Source: Hirsutella rhossiliensis (lineage: Eukaryota; Ascomycota; Sordariomycetes; Hypocreales; Ophiocordycipitaceae). Taken from it: a DNA stretch of 64,000 nucleotides. Shown here one piece after another: positions 9,009-22,437 of the stretch. Position numbers and translations under genes: made by a program. Under the pieces are notes generated by a model. It did no database searches, was not told where the DNA came from, and was given only the letters and a program-made list of their open reading frames with translations. Where the stretch lies: positions 1,488,001 through 1,552,000 of the forward strand of contig NW_025408670.1 of the NCBI RefSeq assembly GCF_020360975.1, written 5' to 3'. Every line of letters begins with the position of its first letter. Positions within the stretch are counted from its first letter, which is position 1.

Positions 9009-10693
9009 ATAATAGCGCTACTTATAGTAATCCCTACTATTAAGTAAAGTATATATCTATAAGGTTAATAGTACTATAAGTATCTAAGTATATAGGGACT
9101 TTAATAGGGTTTTACTTTAATATCGTTATAAGAGTTTTAAGTAACTATCTTATAAGTATTAAGTTTACTAAAGGAGAGGCGTTTACCTTAATATCTTACC
9201 TTTTCCTTAGTTTATAGTATTAAATCTAAGAGTCTTTACTAAGGTCTTTACCTTTAAAATATTAGTATATTCTATAGATAGGTATCCTAGCTTATTATAT
9301 TAGAAATATATAATTCCTAATTAAGTAAAAGATCCTTTTCTTTAATAATATCCCTTAGTTTAGCCCTTAATAGGTATATCGCTAGCTTATTAGTTATTAG
9401 TTAAATTAATATTATTTCCTTAATAATTCGGCCTAGCTTATTAGCTTCTTTAATTCCTCCCCCTATATATACTACCTTAAGGTATAGTACTATTTCTATT
9501 CCTAGTTCCTTTAAGGGTAAAAGTAGTATTAGTACGTTGCCTTTTATTAATAGTAGTATCCTAATATTATTAGGCGACTTATATAAGCTCTTCTCGTTAA
9601 TAGGTATAAATAAGTATTAAATAAAGGTTAATTTAGTCTTAAAGTTATAGCTCTAGCTTAGCGAAAAACGTAAGAGTATATACCTTTTTTAATAAGCGTT
9701 TAAAATACCTCTTTAAGGAGTTAAGGTATAAGCTAAACTCTAAGGGGGACTAGCTTTCTTATTAATAAGCCTCCTTTAATTATATTACTAATAATATCTC
9801 CTTATTTATAGTATCTTTAATTAAGATAAGTATTTATTCTTTAAAGTATACTTAATCTATACTATATTTAGTTTAGTTAATCGGCGTTTATTCTTAAAGG
9901 TATTAGTACTATCTCCTTTTATAATCGCTATATATATAATCTACCGCGTAAAGGATCTTTATTTCGTTATAATAAAAACGTTTAAGCGCTGCCTTAAAAG
10001 CGTCCTTTAAATTATAAGTTTAGTCTAAACGTTTTTATATATTAGTAGGTTAAGATAATTAAGCGATATTTTTAATCTTAACCTTACTACTATAACTACT
10101 ATCTAATTTAAGAAAGTAGGACTATTAACGCTTTCCTAAATAAATAGCGATAGTACTAGCGCGTTTAGTAATTTTCTCCTTTAATTATATAACGTAATCT
10201 TATAGGTATTTTATATCCTTTAGCTCCTTAATATATACTTATAAAGCTATAAGATTTTCCTTATAAGACGGTTATCTTATACTTATAGGTAGCGATATCT
10301 TTAATATAGTTATAATACTATTTATAATAAGGGTCTATTTTAAGGATATATCCTTTTATTCTTTATCTCTTAAGTATATACTTAATATATATAATAAAGA
10401 GGCCTTAACTAGTTAACTACTATATTACGCTATAGAAGCGTTATATAGTCTTCTTTAAGTAGCTATCTCTATTAAGTAACTAAAATAAAAGCTTTAGAAA
10501 TTATAAGGAAATATATATTATAGTACGATTAGTTAGGTAGTAAAGATAGCTAAAATTCCTATACTATATATATTATATTCTCCTTATTATAAGACTAAAG
10601 CTTATAAGAAAAGGGATTTTTCCTTTTTAGTTAAAGTAGTAAGTAGTTTATAACTTATAAGTAAGGTAGGTATAATTCCTTATTAATACCCTA
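9009..10693 (-). mobile_element. Chromovirus family B, copy B3 (5' LTR and gag part)
   Basis: The reverse complement of about 14280-15970 of B1. It comprises a truncated 5' LTR (10502-10693) and the gag region. At 9009 it is interrupted by A2, in the stretch corresponding to B1 at about 15950-15965. At 10693 the LTR is cut 65 bp short and joined to C1. Saturated with RIP mutations. Confidence 0.75.
10502..10693 (-). repeat. Truncated 5' LTR of B3
   Basis: 192 of the 257 bp of the B LTR; compare 22001-22257. The distal 65 bp are missing. Confidence 0.75.
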
Positions 10694-11876
10694 GTAATAC
10701 CTCGACGTATACTACCGCGCTTACCCCTCCTTTACCTACTTATAGCGCCGCTACTACCGCCCTATCTTAAGTTAAGCGTCTTAGTAAGTTAGCGTATTAG
10801 CCCTTAGTAGGGACTAAGCGGCCCCGCGGGTATATAGTCTCTAGAATTATTTAGACTACCCGCCCTATCTCCTTTTTATTTATTTCGCCCGCCGGCCGAT
10901 CCTACTTATAGTAAGATAGCGCGTTAGGTACTACCGCTAGCCTCCTTAGCTAGAACTTTAGTATAAAGTTATAGGATATAAGCTTTATTACTTATTAGCT
11001 CTATCTCTCGTTTAACTTTTTCTTTATTATAAAGTACTTTAAGTTATTATAGTCGGTTAGTGCTATAAAGGCGGGTATATTTTAGAGTTCTATTCCTTAA
11101 AAGTCTAAGTACTATATAATTATAAGTATATCCTTATTATAGATTAAGTAGTTATACTTTACTAGGTTTAGTCTCTTTAAAAAGAATCCTACTAAGTATT
11201 ATATACCGTTTAGCCTTACCTATATAAGCGCCCCCCTTATTATATATCTAAAATAGTCTACTTTTAAGTATATCTCTCTTTTTAGGTTATAGAGTTATAG
11301 TACTAGGGCGTTATAAAAGGCGTTCTAAATAAACTTAAACGCTACTTAGTACTTATCTATTTACTTAAAGATCGCGCTCTTTTTATAAAGGCTATCTAAG
11401 TATATTAATACCTTTATATAAAGTAGTATAAAGGCTTAGTAGTAGTTCGCGAAGCTAAGGAAGCTTTAAACTCCTTTTATATTCTAAGGTACTTACTATA
11501 TCTATACTACCTAGATCTTCTTTAAGTTATACTAAACCTTACCTCTTACTTATATAATAAAGCCTAGGTACTTTACCTTTTTTATCGCAAAGTTATACTT
11601 CCTTAAGTTTAGTATTAGGCCCGCTTCTTATAGCTTCTAAAGTACCCTTACTACCTTCTCTTAGTAGTCTTAAAGAGACCTTATTAAGTAGATTAAAATA
11701 TTATTTATATACGCTATAACGAACTTATATAGGTATTCCCTTAGTACCTTATTAATATATTATTAAAAGGTAGCCGGCGTCCCTATTAAGCTAAATAAGT
11801 ATACCTACTACTTAAATAATCTAAACCTTATTTAAAAGGCTATCTTAAACTTATAGCCCTTTACTATCTAGATCTT
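10694..11876 (-). pseudogene. Ty3 family C, copy C1: second half of reverse transcriptase and RNase H
   Basis: On the minus strand the RT landmarks appear in order. KGYKFKIAF (for KGDEWKTAF) is at about 11835, then GTPATF, then IAYINNILIY (about 11710), a mutated form of the YLDD box. The RNase H end LNERQ...YNFILKF follows near 10980-11020. The first half of this RT continues at 12367 after the A3 solo LTR. Removing A3 restores one frame (K-L-N-I-I-A-A-F-Y-K-I). Integrase is absent because the piece ends at 10694. Confidence 0.75.
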
Positions 11877-11881
11877 ATAAA

Positions 11882-12366
11882 TCTCGCGAAGAGAGATATA
11901 AGAAGTGCATAAAAATATATAAAGGTGAAATTAGAAGTAAGGGGTCGGATAGGCAGGGCAGAGAGATTTAATTCTTATAGGGGCAGTAATAAAGATAAAG
12001 GAGTGATTATTATATTGCCTTAATTATCCTTCTTTCCTCTATATAACGCTCCCCTTTATACCCGTTTAGCATCTTAATTAATAAAGAAGATCCTACTTAA
12101 AGAAGCTACTAATATCCTTTTAACTACCGAGCTTTTTACCGGTTTTTCCCCTCCTTTCTAGCTATTACCGGCATATCCGTCTTATCTCTCGCTACCTTTA
12201 TAGGAAGCTATCGCTACTTCTACTTCCCCTTATACCCCTACCCTCCTTTCTATACCTCTTTTTAGCTCCTTCTTCCTTCTTCTATACCGGGTGTTTTTAG
12301 CTTCCTTAGTCCCTCTTATTAAAGGATATCTCCGAGAACTACGAAATTAAGCTACGCTTCGCGATA
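11882..12366 (-). repeat. Solo LTR of family A (A3) inside the C1 reverse transcriptase
   Basis: 485 bp bounded by inverted ends TCTCGCGAAG and CTTCGCGATA. It is flanked by the 5-bp duplication ATAAA (11877-11881 and 12367-12371). No internal A sequence is attached, as after recombination between two LTRs. Confidence 0.8.
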
Positions 12367-14213
12367 ATAAAACGCCGCTATAATATTAAGCTTTATAAAC
12401 TACTTTACCTTTATAAGTATTTATAATATCTCTATAATTAAGGGTAGCGTATACCTATCTCTCTTTATAATTACGTTTAAGGCTTAGTAGTTATAGTAAA
12501 ATTATAGGTAACTATTTAACTTTTAAGTAAAGAGTACTAAGGCCGCGGCTAAAAAGCTACTTAAGCGGATTAGGTTTACTTTTATTAGCTCGCTTAAAGT
12601 CTTTTTTAGTACTATAAGTTCCTCCCTTAATATATTATAAAGGGGTCCCTATAGTAATAAGAGCTCTACCTTATCCTTATTTAATATTAGGTTAATCTTA
12701 TAGTTTACCCTTAGCTTATATAAGGGTATCTCTAAAGCCTTCTTAGGTATAAAGAGGTCTAGGTATATATCTAGCGCTTACTTTAAGATATAGTTTACTA
12801 AGTCTACTACTATCTTAGGCTAGAGCGCTCTCTCTATATCCTTTATTATAATTACTTAGATATCGACTATCTTTTATTTCCCTTTATTATCCCTTACCGC
12901 CCTCTCCCTTTAATATTCTACTATAAATACTACTACGCTAACGATCTTTACCCCTTAAATCTATTTTACCTTTCTTATTACTTCCGATCCCTATAAGCTT
13001 ATCTAGATCTTAGCCTTACTATACTAAATCTAATCCCTTACTACGTTATATATTACTTAGTTTTTCTTTATTTATAGCCTCCCTAAGAATATATCGTAGC
13101 TTAGTTTAAGGACTATATATATAAAAGTCTACTTTATATAGCTATTAATATCTATCTTAAATACTATAATTCCTTTTATTTATAAGGCTAGAGTATTATT
13201 TAAGAATAGCCTTAGTTATCTTTTCTTTTTATTAGTAAGAGGTATCTATAACTTTATTATTACCCTCTTACTTATTATAGTATAGTATTTATAGCTAGTA
13301 TTTATAAGTATATTAAGTCTCTTCTTCTTATTAATACTTACCCTTAGTATTACTAAGCTTAATATAAGGTAGTCCCTTATTAACTTTTAAGCTTCTTACT
13401 ATTTCTCTTTTACTTTTAGCGCTTAACTTTATACTAAGGTTCCCTTTTTTCTAAGTCGTTATTATCCTTAGCGCCCCTCTCTTTCTTTATTACGCTCGCC
13501 CTCTAAGGTTCTTACCTCCTCTTTTTATAATAGAGCGCGATATATCCTTTAACTCTATAGTTAAAGTACGTTTAACTCTCTAGCTAGCTCTACCCTTCCT
13601 TTTATTTATCTAAGGCGTTAATACTAGTTATTAAGGTATCTTTATCCTTATCTTTCTTTTCTTAAGGGTATATATCTACTAGTCTCCTTTAGTTTAAAAG
13701 GGGTTATCTTATTTACTAGACCCTCTTTAAATTAGCTATTATTATACTACCCGATTAATATAAGTAGTAAAGCTTAATATAGGAAGGTTAACTATAGCTA
13801 ATACCTTATAGAGCTAGATTCCTAGAGCCTTTTTTAGGAAGACGATTTAAATATTATATAGCTAAGACCCCCTTTTAGCCTTAAAGAGTCTTTACTTAAA
13901 CTTTAAAAGGAACGCTATAAACGTTTAACTCTTTCTTTATTTTATTATTTAAATCGCCGCTACTATATATAACTAAATAACTATATTAAGGTATATTAAG
14001 TTAAGGCACTTTAAGAATTCCTTTTAATTATAGCCCTTCTTTACCTTTATTCTATAGTATATAGCGACCGTTTATTATAGCTTAATATTTAAGTAGTTAT
14101 AAATAAAGTAAAAGATTTCCCTTAAGCTTAAAAAGAATTCTTTATTAATCTTATACTTTTCCTATATATATTATACCTATAAGGTATAGTACCTTTATTA
14201 CCTATTAAATTTT
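12367..14213 (-). pseudogene. C1 continued: gag, protease and first half of reverse transcriptase
   Basis: The reverse complement of C2 (about 28056-29785). At the left end the minus-strand translation gives the RT start: VLFT, then ALNVIIKRDRYTLPLI (for VDYRALN.IT..DRYPLPLI). The frame then crosses A3 into 10694-11876. The right end is cut by B1 with target duplication ATTTT. All frames carry RIP stops. Confidence 0.7.
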
Positions 14214-14470
14214 TATAAGAGCGCTACTAAGAGGTATAGGCTAATAAAGCACTTAGGTATATAGTACTAATATATCGGTAGGGTATTAGTAGGGAATCGT
14301 GCCTACCCCGCTCGTATATTATAGACTACTCGCTACTCCGACTAAAGAGGAGAAATCCCTCTTCTTATAAGCTTTAGTCTTACGATAAGGAGAATATAAT
14401 ATATATAGCGTAGTACCTCTAGCTATCTCTACTACCTAACTAATTATACTATAATATATATTCCCTTATA
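14214..14470 (+). repeat. 5' LTR of B1
   Basis: 257 bp, TATAAGAGCG...TTCCCTTATA; ends were probably TG...CA before RIP. Confidence 0.9.
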
Positions 14471-14699
14471 ATTTCTAAAGCTTCCCTTTTTAGTTACCTA
14501 GTAGAGATAGCTACTTAGAGAAGACTACGTAACGCTCCTATAGCGCGACGTAGTAGTTAACTAGTCGAGGCCTCTTCGTTATATATATCGAGTATCTACT
14601 TAGGAGATAAAGAATAAGAAGATATATACTTAGATTAGACCCCTACTACGGACGGCGTTATAACTATATTAAAGATATCGCTACCTATAGGCGTAAGAT

Positions 14700-17600
14700 A
14701 ACTATCTTATAAGGAAAAGCTTATAGCCTTATAAGCGCGCGTTAAGGAGCTAGAGAAGACGAAACGCCTATAAGATCGCGTTATATAATTAGAGGAGGAA
14801 ATTACTAAACGCGCTAGTGCTATCGCTATCTATTTATGGAAGCGTCGATAGTCCTACTCCTTTAAATTAGACGGCAATCGCGGTAGCGAGGTTAAGATTA
14901 AAAATATCGCTTAATTATCTTAACCTACTAATATATAGAAACTTTTAAACTAGACTTACGATCTAGAGGACGCCTTTAGGGCAGCGCCTAAACGTTTTCG
15001 TCGTAATAAAACAAAGATCCTTTATATAGTAGATTATATATATAGCGACTATAAAGCGAGATAGCGCCGATACCTTAAAGAATAGACGCTAATCGACCGG
15101 ACTAAATATAGTATAGATTAGGTATACTTTAAAGAATAGATACTCGTCTTAATTAAGGATACTATAAATAAGGAGATACTATTAGCGACGTAATTAAAAG
15201 AGGCTCGCTAATAAGAAGGCTAGTCCTCCTTAGAGTTTAGCTTATACCTTAACTCCTTAGAGAGGTATTTTAAACGCCTATTAAAAAAGGCGCGTACTCT
15301 TACGTTTTTTGCTAAGCTAGAGCTATAACTTCGAGACTAAATTAACCTCTATTCGATACCTATTTATACCTACTAATAAGAAGAGCTTATATAAGTCGCC
15401 TAACGATATTAGGATACTACTACTAATAAGAGGTAATATATTAATACTACTTCTACCCTTAAAGGAACCGGGAATAGAAATAGTACTATACCCTAAGGTA
15501 GTATATATAGGGGGAGGAATTAAAGAGGCCGATAAGCTAAGCTAAATCGTTAAGGAAATACTACCGATTTAACTAATAACTAGTAAGCTAGTAATATACT
15601 TACTAAGGGCCGAACTAAGGGACGTTATTAAGGAAGAGGATCTTTTACTTACTTAGGAATTATATATTTCTAATATAATAAGCTAGGATACTTATCTATA
15701 GAATATACTAATTCTCTAAAGGTAGAAACCTTAGTAAAGACTCTTAGACTTAATACTATAAAATAGGGAAAAGGTAAGATATTAAGGTAAACGTCTCCTT
15801 AGTAAACTTAATACCTATAGATAGTTACTTAAAACTCCTATAACGATATTAAGGCGAAACCCTACTAAAGTCCCTATATACTTAGATACTTATAGTACTA
15901 TTAACCTTATAAATATATACTTTACTTAATAGTAGGGATTACTATAAGTAGCGCTATTATACCCTAAGTTATTAGGGCTTAATAATAATAGGGTAAGGGA
16001 GTATAGAGTATAGTTAGTGCTACTCTAAATAATAAATATAAGAGGTACTAAAAAGATAATTACTTATTTCTATATTAGTACTAATAAGTTAACGCTAAAT
16101 AATTAGGTACTAATCCTTTTATTAGTTACTACCTTAGAGGATAAACGTATTTATATTATCCTATAGAAATAATAGTAGTAGTTTAAGTATTAACTAAGTA
16201 GCGAAACCCTATAAAATCCTTATAGATTCCTTTAGGAATATAGGAATAAGGCAAAGAAAGGGAATAGATTGCTTAATTAATTTAATCCTTAATATAAAAC
16301 CTCCTTATAAACCGATTTACCCTTTATTATAAAGGGAACTCTAAGTATTACGCGACTAGATCTAAGACGCAATAAAAAGGAAAATAATCTAGGAGTTAAA
16401 GAGCCTAGCTAGGGCGCCTATCTTTTTCGTTTTAAAAAAGGATAGCACCTTATAGCTATATATAGACTACTAAGGACTTAACTAAGTTATATAAAAAAAT
16501 CGGTACCCTTTACCCCTTATTTTAGAGATTATTAACCGCTATTAAGGAGCTAAGTATTTTTCTAAGATTAATATATAGAATACGTATTAACGTATTCGAA
16601 TTTAAGAAGGAGATAAATAGAAGACCGCTTTTTAAACGCGTTATAGATATTTTAAATACCTAGTAATACCCTTTAGACTTACTAACGTACTAGCTACGTT
16701 TTAGAGCTATATCTATTAAGCGCTTAAGGGGCTTATAGATATAATCTATATAGTCTAGCTCGACGATATCCTTATATACTCTAAAATAAGAGAAGAATAT
16801 ACTAAATACTTAAGATAAGTAATAAAAAGGCTAAGGGCTATAGAGCTCTATATAAAACTATCGAAGTATATCTTTTATTAATAGTTAGTTAAGTTCCTTA
16901 AGTTTATATTATCTATTAATAAGGTATTAATAGACCCTCGACGGGTAAAGGTAGTAGCCTAATAGCCTAAACCTATAACCTACTATAATATTTAGGTTTT
17001 CCTTAGGTTTTATAATTTTTACTAATAATTTATATATAAGTACTTAAGAGTTATAGCGCCCTTAACTATATTACTAAAGGGGAGTAAGAATAGGAAGAAG
17101 CTAGGGAGTATAGAGCTAAACCTTACTAAAAGGGTAGCGTTTTAGGCTCTTAAGGATACTTTTTAAAGAGCCTTACTCCTCTAATATTACGATCTAGAAA
17201 GATATATTCGTATCGAAATAGATATATCGTAATTCGCGATAGTAGGGATTATCTCTTAACTTAATAATAAAGGACGTTACTATCCGATTATATTTTAGTT
17301 AAGGAAGTTTACTAGAGCTAAACTTAATTATAGTATTCTAAACTAAGAACTATTTACTATCGTTAAGTTATTTAAATACTAGCGATATTATATTAAAGGG
17401 GTAGCGTATAAAGTAAAGGTATTATCGGACTACTATAACCTTTAAACGTTTATATACTAGACCTGCTTAAATAGGAAGTAAGTAAGATAGTATATATATT
17501 TAGTACTATTTAACTTTACGATTAAGTATCGTATAGGTAAATTAAACTTAGCGGACGCGCTATTAAGAATGCCTAGATATAAGGGCGAGAAGCCCCTATT

Positions 17601-19500
17601 TATAGAACTATTACTAGAGCTATAAGCGAAGCTAGCTACTATTAATACCGTATCTATATAAAGAAATAATAAGGCGTTTTTATAGGTAAAGAGATACTTA
17701 ACCTTAAGTTAATATAAGCGTAGTAAAGTGCCTTTATATAAGGAAAATATATAAGCTTATTTATAGCGAAACTATAATAATTTAGGCGCGAGACCTAAAC
17801 GATTAGCTAATTAAGCTAAAGAGAGAGCTAGTTATAAATAGTTACTCTTAAGGAAGACCGCTAAAGAAGCGGCCTACTATATAAAGGTTTATATAGTAGA
17901 AGTTCTAGAACCGTTACTAGAGTTACTAAAACGTACTTAGTTAGTTAACGTAGCAATTAGTAGGCTAAAGGAGACTAAAGACTTCTTAAAAGAGAAGGGT
18001 TTTTAGTTAGTACGCTTAGATAGACTACTACTATAAAAGGGTTATATTATAGTACCTCTAAAAGTAGCCTTACGGTAAGAGCTAATATAGCTCTTTTATA
18101 ACGATCTATTAGTAAGATACTTTAGCTCCTAACGTACTAGTAAACTACTAGCGAGGAACTTCTACTAAGATAGAATAACGAAAGATATAAATAAATATAT
18201 TTAGTTATACTTAGTATATTAAGGTATAATATCTAGAAGGTATTACCTTTATAGCACTATATAATCGTTACTATATCCTATACGACCGTAGGAAGAATTA
18301 TTAATAGACTTTACTATAGGTCTGCTTAAAGTATAGTATAATAGATAAGACGTTAATATAATCTTAGTAATCGTAGACTAATATACTAAGTATTGCCTTT
18401 TCTTTCCTATTTCTAAGATAATAATAGCCCTAGAGCTAGTAGAATTATTCTATTACTAAGTTAAATTAGTATATAGACCTCTAAAAGGCATTGTCTTAGA
18501 TAGATAGTCCTTATTTATAAGTAAGTTTTAGTTAGATCTTTATTTTATCTTATAAGTAAAATATAAGCTATCGACGGTATTTTACCTATAAACTAATAGG
18601 TAAATAGAATAAATAAACTAAGCTATATAGCACTACTTAAGATACTTTACTAACTTAGAATAAACTAACTAAGCGTTACTCCTATATATTACTTAATTTA
18701 TATATAATAATATAAAGAACGCGATAACTAAGTTATTACTTAATAAAGCGTTAATAGGTTACTAACTAAACTTCTATATTAATACTAAGGACGATATTAT
18801 TTAAAGGGGGGTACCTAAAGTAAGAGTAAGAGTTACTAGGCTATAAGAGCTACGAAAGAGGCTTAAGGAATACTAAAGAAAGGCTATTAAAGTATAAGCG
18901 AAATACTACGATTTAAGGCACTAACCGCTTATACTAAAAGTAGGAGACCTTATAGTATTATCGATATAGAACTTACGCCTTAAGGACGAAAAAAGAAAAC
19001 TCTTACCTAAGTATATTAGACCGTTTTAGGTCTTATAAGCTATTAAAAAGTAAGTATATCGTCTTATACTCCCTAAGAAGTACTTATACTTCTATAACGT
19101 TTTTTATATTAGTCTCTTAGAGCCTTAGAAGGAGCGTAAAAGCACTTATAAAGATAGCGAAACCCTACTAATACTAAACTTAAAGGATAATAAAGGTAAA
19201 TAGGAAGTCTAAGAGATTAAAGACTAAAAGAGATCTAAGGGCGATACCTTTTTCCTTATTAAATAGAAAGGATAGCTAGCTAAGTATAACTAATAGGTTA
19301 ATACTAAAGATATAGTAAATAGCTAAGACCTTATTAAAGAATATACTACTTACTTAACTAGGAAAAAGAGGCGTAAGACTAAGTAAGGTAGGGAAACCTA
19401 CTAGCGTAGGGAGACGCTACTAAATCGGTAACGAATCCCTATTAAATCGCTATTAACTTATTAACGTATTAGTACGCTTAAATATCCTATAACTATATAT
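14700..19500 (+). pseudogene. gag-pol of B1 with C-terminal chromodomain, RIP-dead
   Basis: Domains can be followed in order. A gag zinc knuckle at 15665-15709 reads YF.YNKLGYLSIEYT, where Y and L replace the C, H and P of CFNCNKPGHLSRECT. The reverse transcriptase spans about 16380-16900, with GAKYFSKIN and the catalytic LDDILIYS at 16758-16785. The integrase core at about 18280-18640 has LVIVD.YTKYCLFFPISK and LKGIVLDR (mutated catalytic Asp blocks). A chromodomain at about 19210-19330 has DTFFLIK.KG.LAKYN, the W-K-G-W block. Order RT, RNase H, integrase, chromodomain is the chromovirus layout; the chromodomain directs integration to marked chromatin. Stops are TAG/TAA at expected Trp and Gln. 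Confidence 0.85.
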
Positions 19501-19661
19501 AAAATAGTAAAATAGGAAAATAAAGGAAAACTATTTATACTACTTATTAAATATTATTAAGGAAAATAAAACTAAACTATAACTCTATTAAGACCTTAAC
19601 GATAAAAGAGAGAAGGATAGTTATAACTAAATAAAAGAAAGATAAGACCTATCTATTACTT

Positions 19662-21225
19662 CTAACTACCCCTCTTCTTTACCGGCGTAGTAAGAACTAA
19701 CTAAGGCGCCCCCTCTATTATACTAAATACCTTTAGAAATACTAAAACTACCTTATCCTCCGCTCCTTTCTTATCCTCTATATTAAGACCTATTTTTATT
19801 AGTACGGCGCTTACCTCGGCCTTAGTAAATAGTAAGGCGTACTACTAAGAAGTATAGCCTATATCGCCGTCGATAAAGTAGAGTTTTAACTAGGATTCCT
19901 AGGCCTAGTACTCTAGGCTTATATAGGTAATATTAAATAGGGGCATAGGGTTAAGGCAAATAATAAGCTCGCGGCGCTTATTAATTAGCGTATAATAGTT
20001 AGTACGCTTAACCTAGTATATCGTTAGGCGGTCGCTAATAAAAGGGTTAGATAAAACTTATAATAGTAGACTTCTATATACCTATAGTCCTAAAAGACTT
20101 ATAATAGGCTATCTTAGCGGCGTTAAAAGCCTCGGCTAAATACTATACTATAATAGCGAGATAGCGCTAATTAGCCTCTTCGAAAAAAAGCACGCCCGCG
20201 TCTAAGCTATCGTCCTCGGTATCCTTATTACTAGTCTTTAGCTTATTAAGCTCGTATAAGTACTTAACGATAGCGACTATATCGGCCCGGTTATTAAATA
20301 TAAGAGTAGCGGCCTTAAGAAGGATTAGCTTATTAATCGTAATATTTAAAGTTAAGGGGAAACTTACTTAGTTATAGGTCGCGGTATATCTATAGTACTA
20401 CTTATAGCGCGTTAAGAAAACCCCTAAGAAAATATAGCTAATTAAAAGCACCTTAATAAGCTTAGGCTTAGTTATACTATACTCTTTAATAACCGTCTTA
20501 AAATAATATATATACTAGAGCTTATAAGGGATAACCTTATAGGCCTTAACTAAGCGGGCTTTAGCCTTAGATTAAGTACGTATCTTTATAGGAGCGCGAC
20601 CGCCTTATACCGCTACTTAGGTACCCTTATCTCTAGCGCCGCTATTCTTAGGTTTATCGGTAAGAGGAGTTAGATCGCGGCTATTTCTATTATTACTATT
20701 ATCGTTATCTTAGCCCTCGTTTAGCTAGATATTAGGATAGTCTTAGCCCTTATTTAGCTAGGCCTCGTCGTTAATATTAGCCTACTTATTCTAAGGAGCG
20801 GCCTAGGCGATAATCTCTTATTAGCTAGAGCCGCCCTATTAAGATAGAGTAGCTAGGTTATTAGCACTTACCTAGGAGCGCCTAAGCACGATCTCCTCGC
20901 TAGTATTAGCATCGCTAATAGGGGTAATAGACTTATAAGTTTCCTAGCCTATAAAGGTAAGCTTATTAATAGCTAGAGCTAGGGTATTTAGCGGGGTAAT
21001 AAGGGCACGACCCTCGTTAACGTTAGGTCTTAGACTAAAAGTCTCCTAGGACTAAGATTCCCCTATACCTTTCTTAGCTTTCTTTATTAAGGGGGAACTA
21101 GCGTTACTATAAGACTTTTAGGCCGATCGCTTATACTTTAAGGGTAAACCCGCTACTACCTACTCTTATATATAGCGTAGGAAATCGGCGTTATAGTTCT
21201 TTATCTTCTTTAGCGTAAAAGGTAT
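19662..21225 (-). pseudogene. Antisense accessory frame of family B (B1 copy), function unknown
   Basis: Between pol and the 3' LTR a protein-like frame of roughly 500 codons runs against gag-pol. It begins near KKIKNYNADF, has a basic patch, SNASSPL.KKAKKGI, a Gln- and Asn-rich middle, KKRTRSKAKA-like basic residues, a hydrophobic Tyr-rich part and the end KKRGS-stop (19662-19664). The same frame can be followed in B2 and B4 with different RIP changes. One change of frame lies in the last third of all copies, possibly an intron. I recognise no domain. Three parallel copies with the same open frame argue for a real gene of the family. Confidence 0.55.
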
Positions 21226-21606
21226 TATTATTAATAAATCGTCGATAAAAAGTAATATAAAAAGGTATAAGGGATTAATAAAAAAAGGTATAAAACTCTA
21301 TAGTAATTATAAGCGGAAGAGTTAAAGAAGAAAAGAAAATAAAAGAAGTAAGAGATATATACGTACGCTCTTTATATTATAGTTATATAGCCGATATATA
21401 AGCGATACCGTAATAGTTACTTAGCGGTAACCGCTAATATAATAACTATTAACGTTATAAAGCGTAGACTAATATATACTTATATAGGCGTATACGCACG
21501 ATATATAACCGAAACTATATCTTTTCTTAACTAAATATATATAGCGTAGTAAAAGTAATATATATTAAAGATATAGCTAAGATATCTATATAGGAGGGGA
21601 GATAAT

Positions 21607-21863
21607 TATAAGAGCGCTACTAAGAAGTACGGGCTAATAAAGCACTTAGGTATATAGTACTAATATATTAATAAGGTATTAGTAGGGAATTATACCTACC
21701 CCGCTTATATATTATAGACTACTCGCTACTCCGATTAAAGAGGAGAAATCCTTCTTCTTATAAGCTTTAGTCTTACGATAAGGAGAATATAATATATATA
21801 GTATAGTACCTCTAGCTATCTCTACTACCTAACTAATTATACTATAATACGTATTCCCTTATA
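21607..21863 (+). repeat. 3' LTR of B1
   Basis: 257 bp, aligned end to end with 14214-14470; preceded directly by the polypurine tract. Confidence 0.9.
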
Positions 21864-22000
21864 ATTTTCCTAGGCTTAAGAGAAGCTTCTTATAGATATT
21901 CTTCCTTACTATTCTTACCTTAGTTATTAATATCGCTACCCCCCTTATCGCCTTTATAGGCGGTATTAAACTACTTATCTTACCCCTAGCCCCTTTTAAT
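21864..22000 (-). mobile_element. C1, last piece between B1 and B2
   Basis: Reverse complement of C2 about 27935-28060. It resumes C1 after B1 and is then cut by the B2 LTR at 22001. Confidence 0.75.
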
Positions 22001-22257
22001 TATAAGGGAATATATATTATAGTACGATTAGTTAGGTAGTAAAGATAGCTAGAGGTACTACGCTATATATATTATATTCTCCTTATTATAAGACTAAAGC
22101 TTATAAGAAAAGGGATTTTTTCTTTTTTATTAAAATAGTAAGTAATTTATAATATATAAGTAAGGTAAGTATAATTCCCTACTAATACCCTATTAATATA
22201 TTAGTACTATATACCTAAGTACTTTATTAGCTTATACCTCTTAGTAGCGCTCTTATA
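22001..22257 (-). repeat. 3' LTR of B2
   Basis: 257 bp, reverse complement of the B1 LTRs. Confidence 0.9.
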
Positions 22258-22437
22258 ATTATCTCCCTTTTTATATAAACGTCTTAGCTATATCTTAAAT
22301 ATAAATTACTTTTACTATACTATATATATTTAGTTAAGAAGAGAGGTAGTTTTAGTTATATATCGCGCGTATATACTTATATAAGTATACGTTAGTCTAT
22401 ACTTTATAATATTAATAGTTATTATACTAGCGGTTAC

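Larger units (their letters stand above)
14214..21863 (+). mobile_element. Complete Ty3/gypsy chromovirus B1 (7,650 bp)
   Basis: Identical-length LTRs (257 bp each) enclose gag, pol and an antisense frame. Target duplication ATTTT at 14209-14213 and 21864-21868. The uninterrupted site is seen in C2 as AAAAT at 28056-28060. A polypurine tract, TAGGAGGGGAGATAAT, abuts the 3' LTR. It inserted into C1, whose remaining piece resumes at 21864. RIP mutation has removed all coding ability. It is the reference copy for B2, B3 and B4. Confidence 0.9.

Noticed and set aside
1..12370. Reading family A as a LINE with a common 3' end and variable 5' truncation
   Set aside because: The coding strand is minus, so the shared end is the 5' end, and A3 has two defined ends with a target duplication; an LTR fits better.
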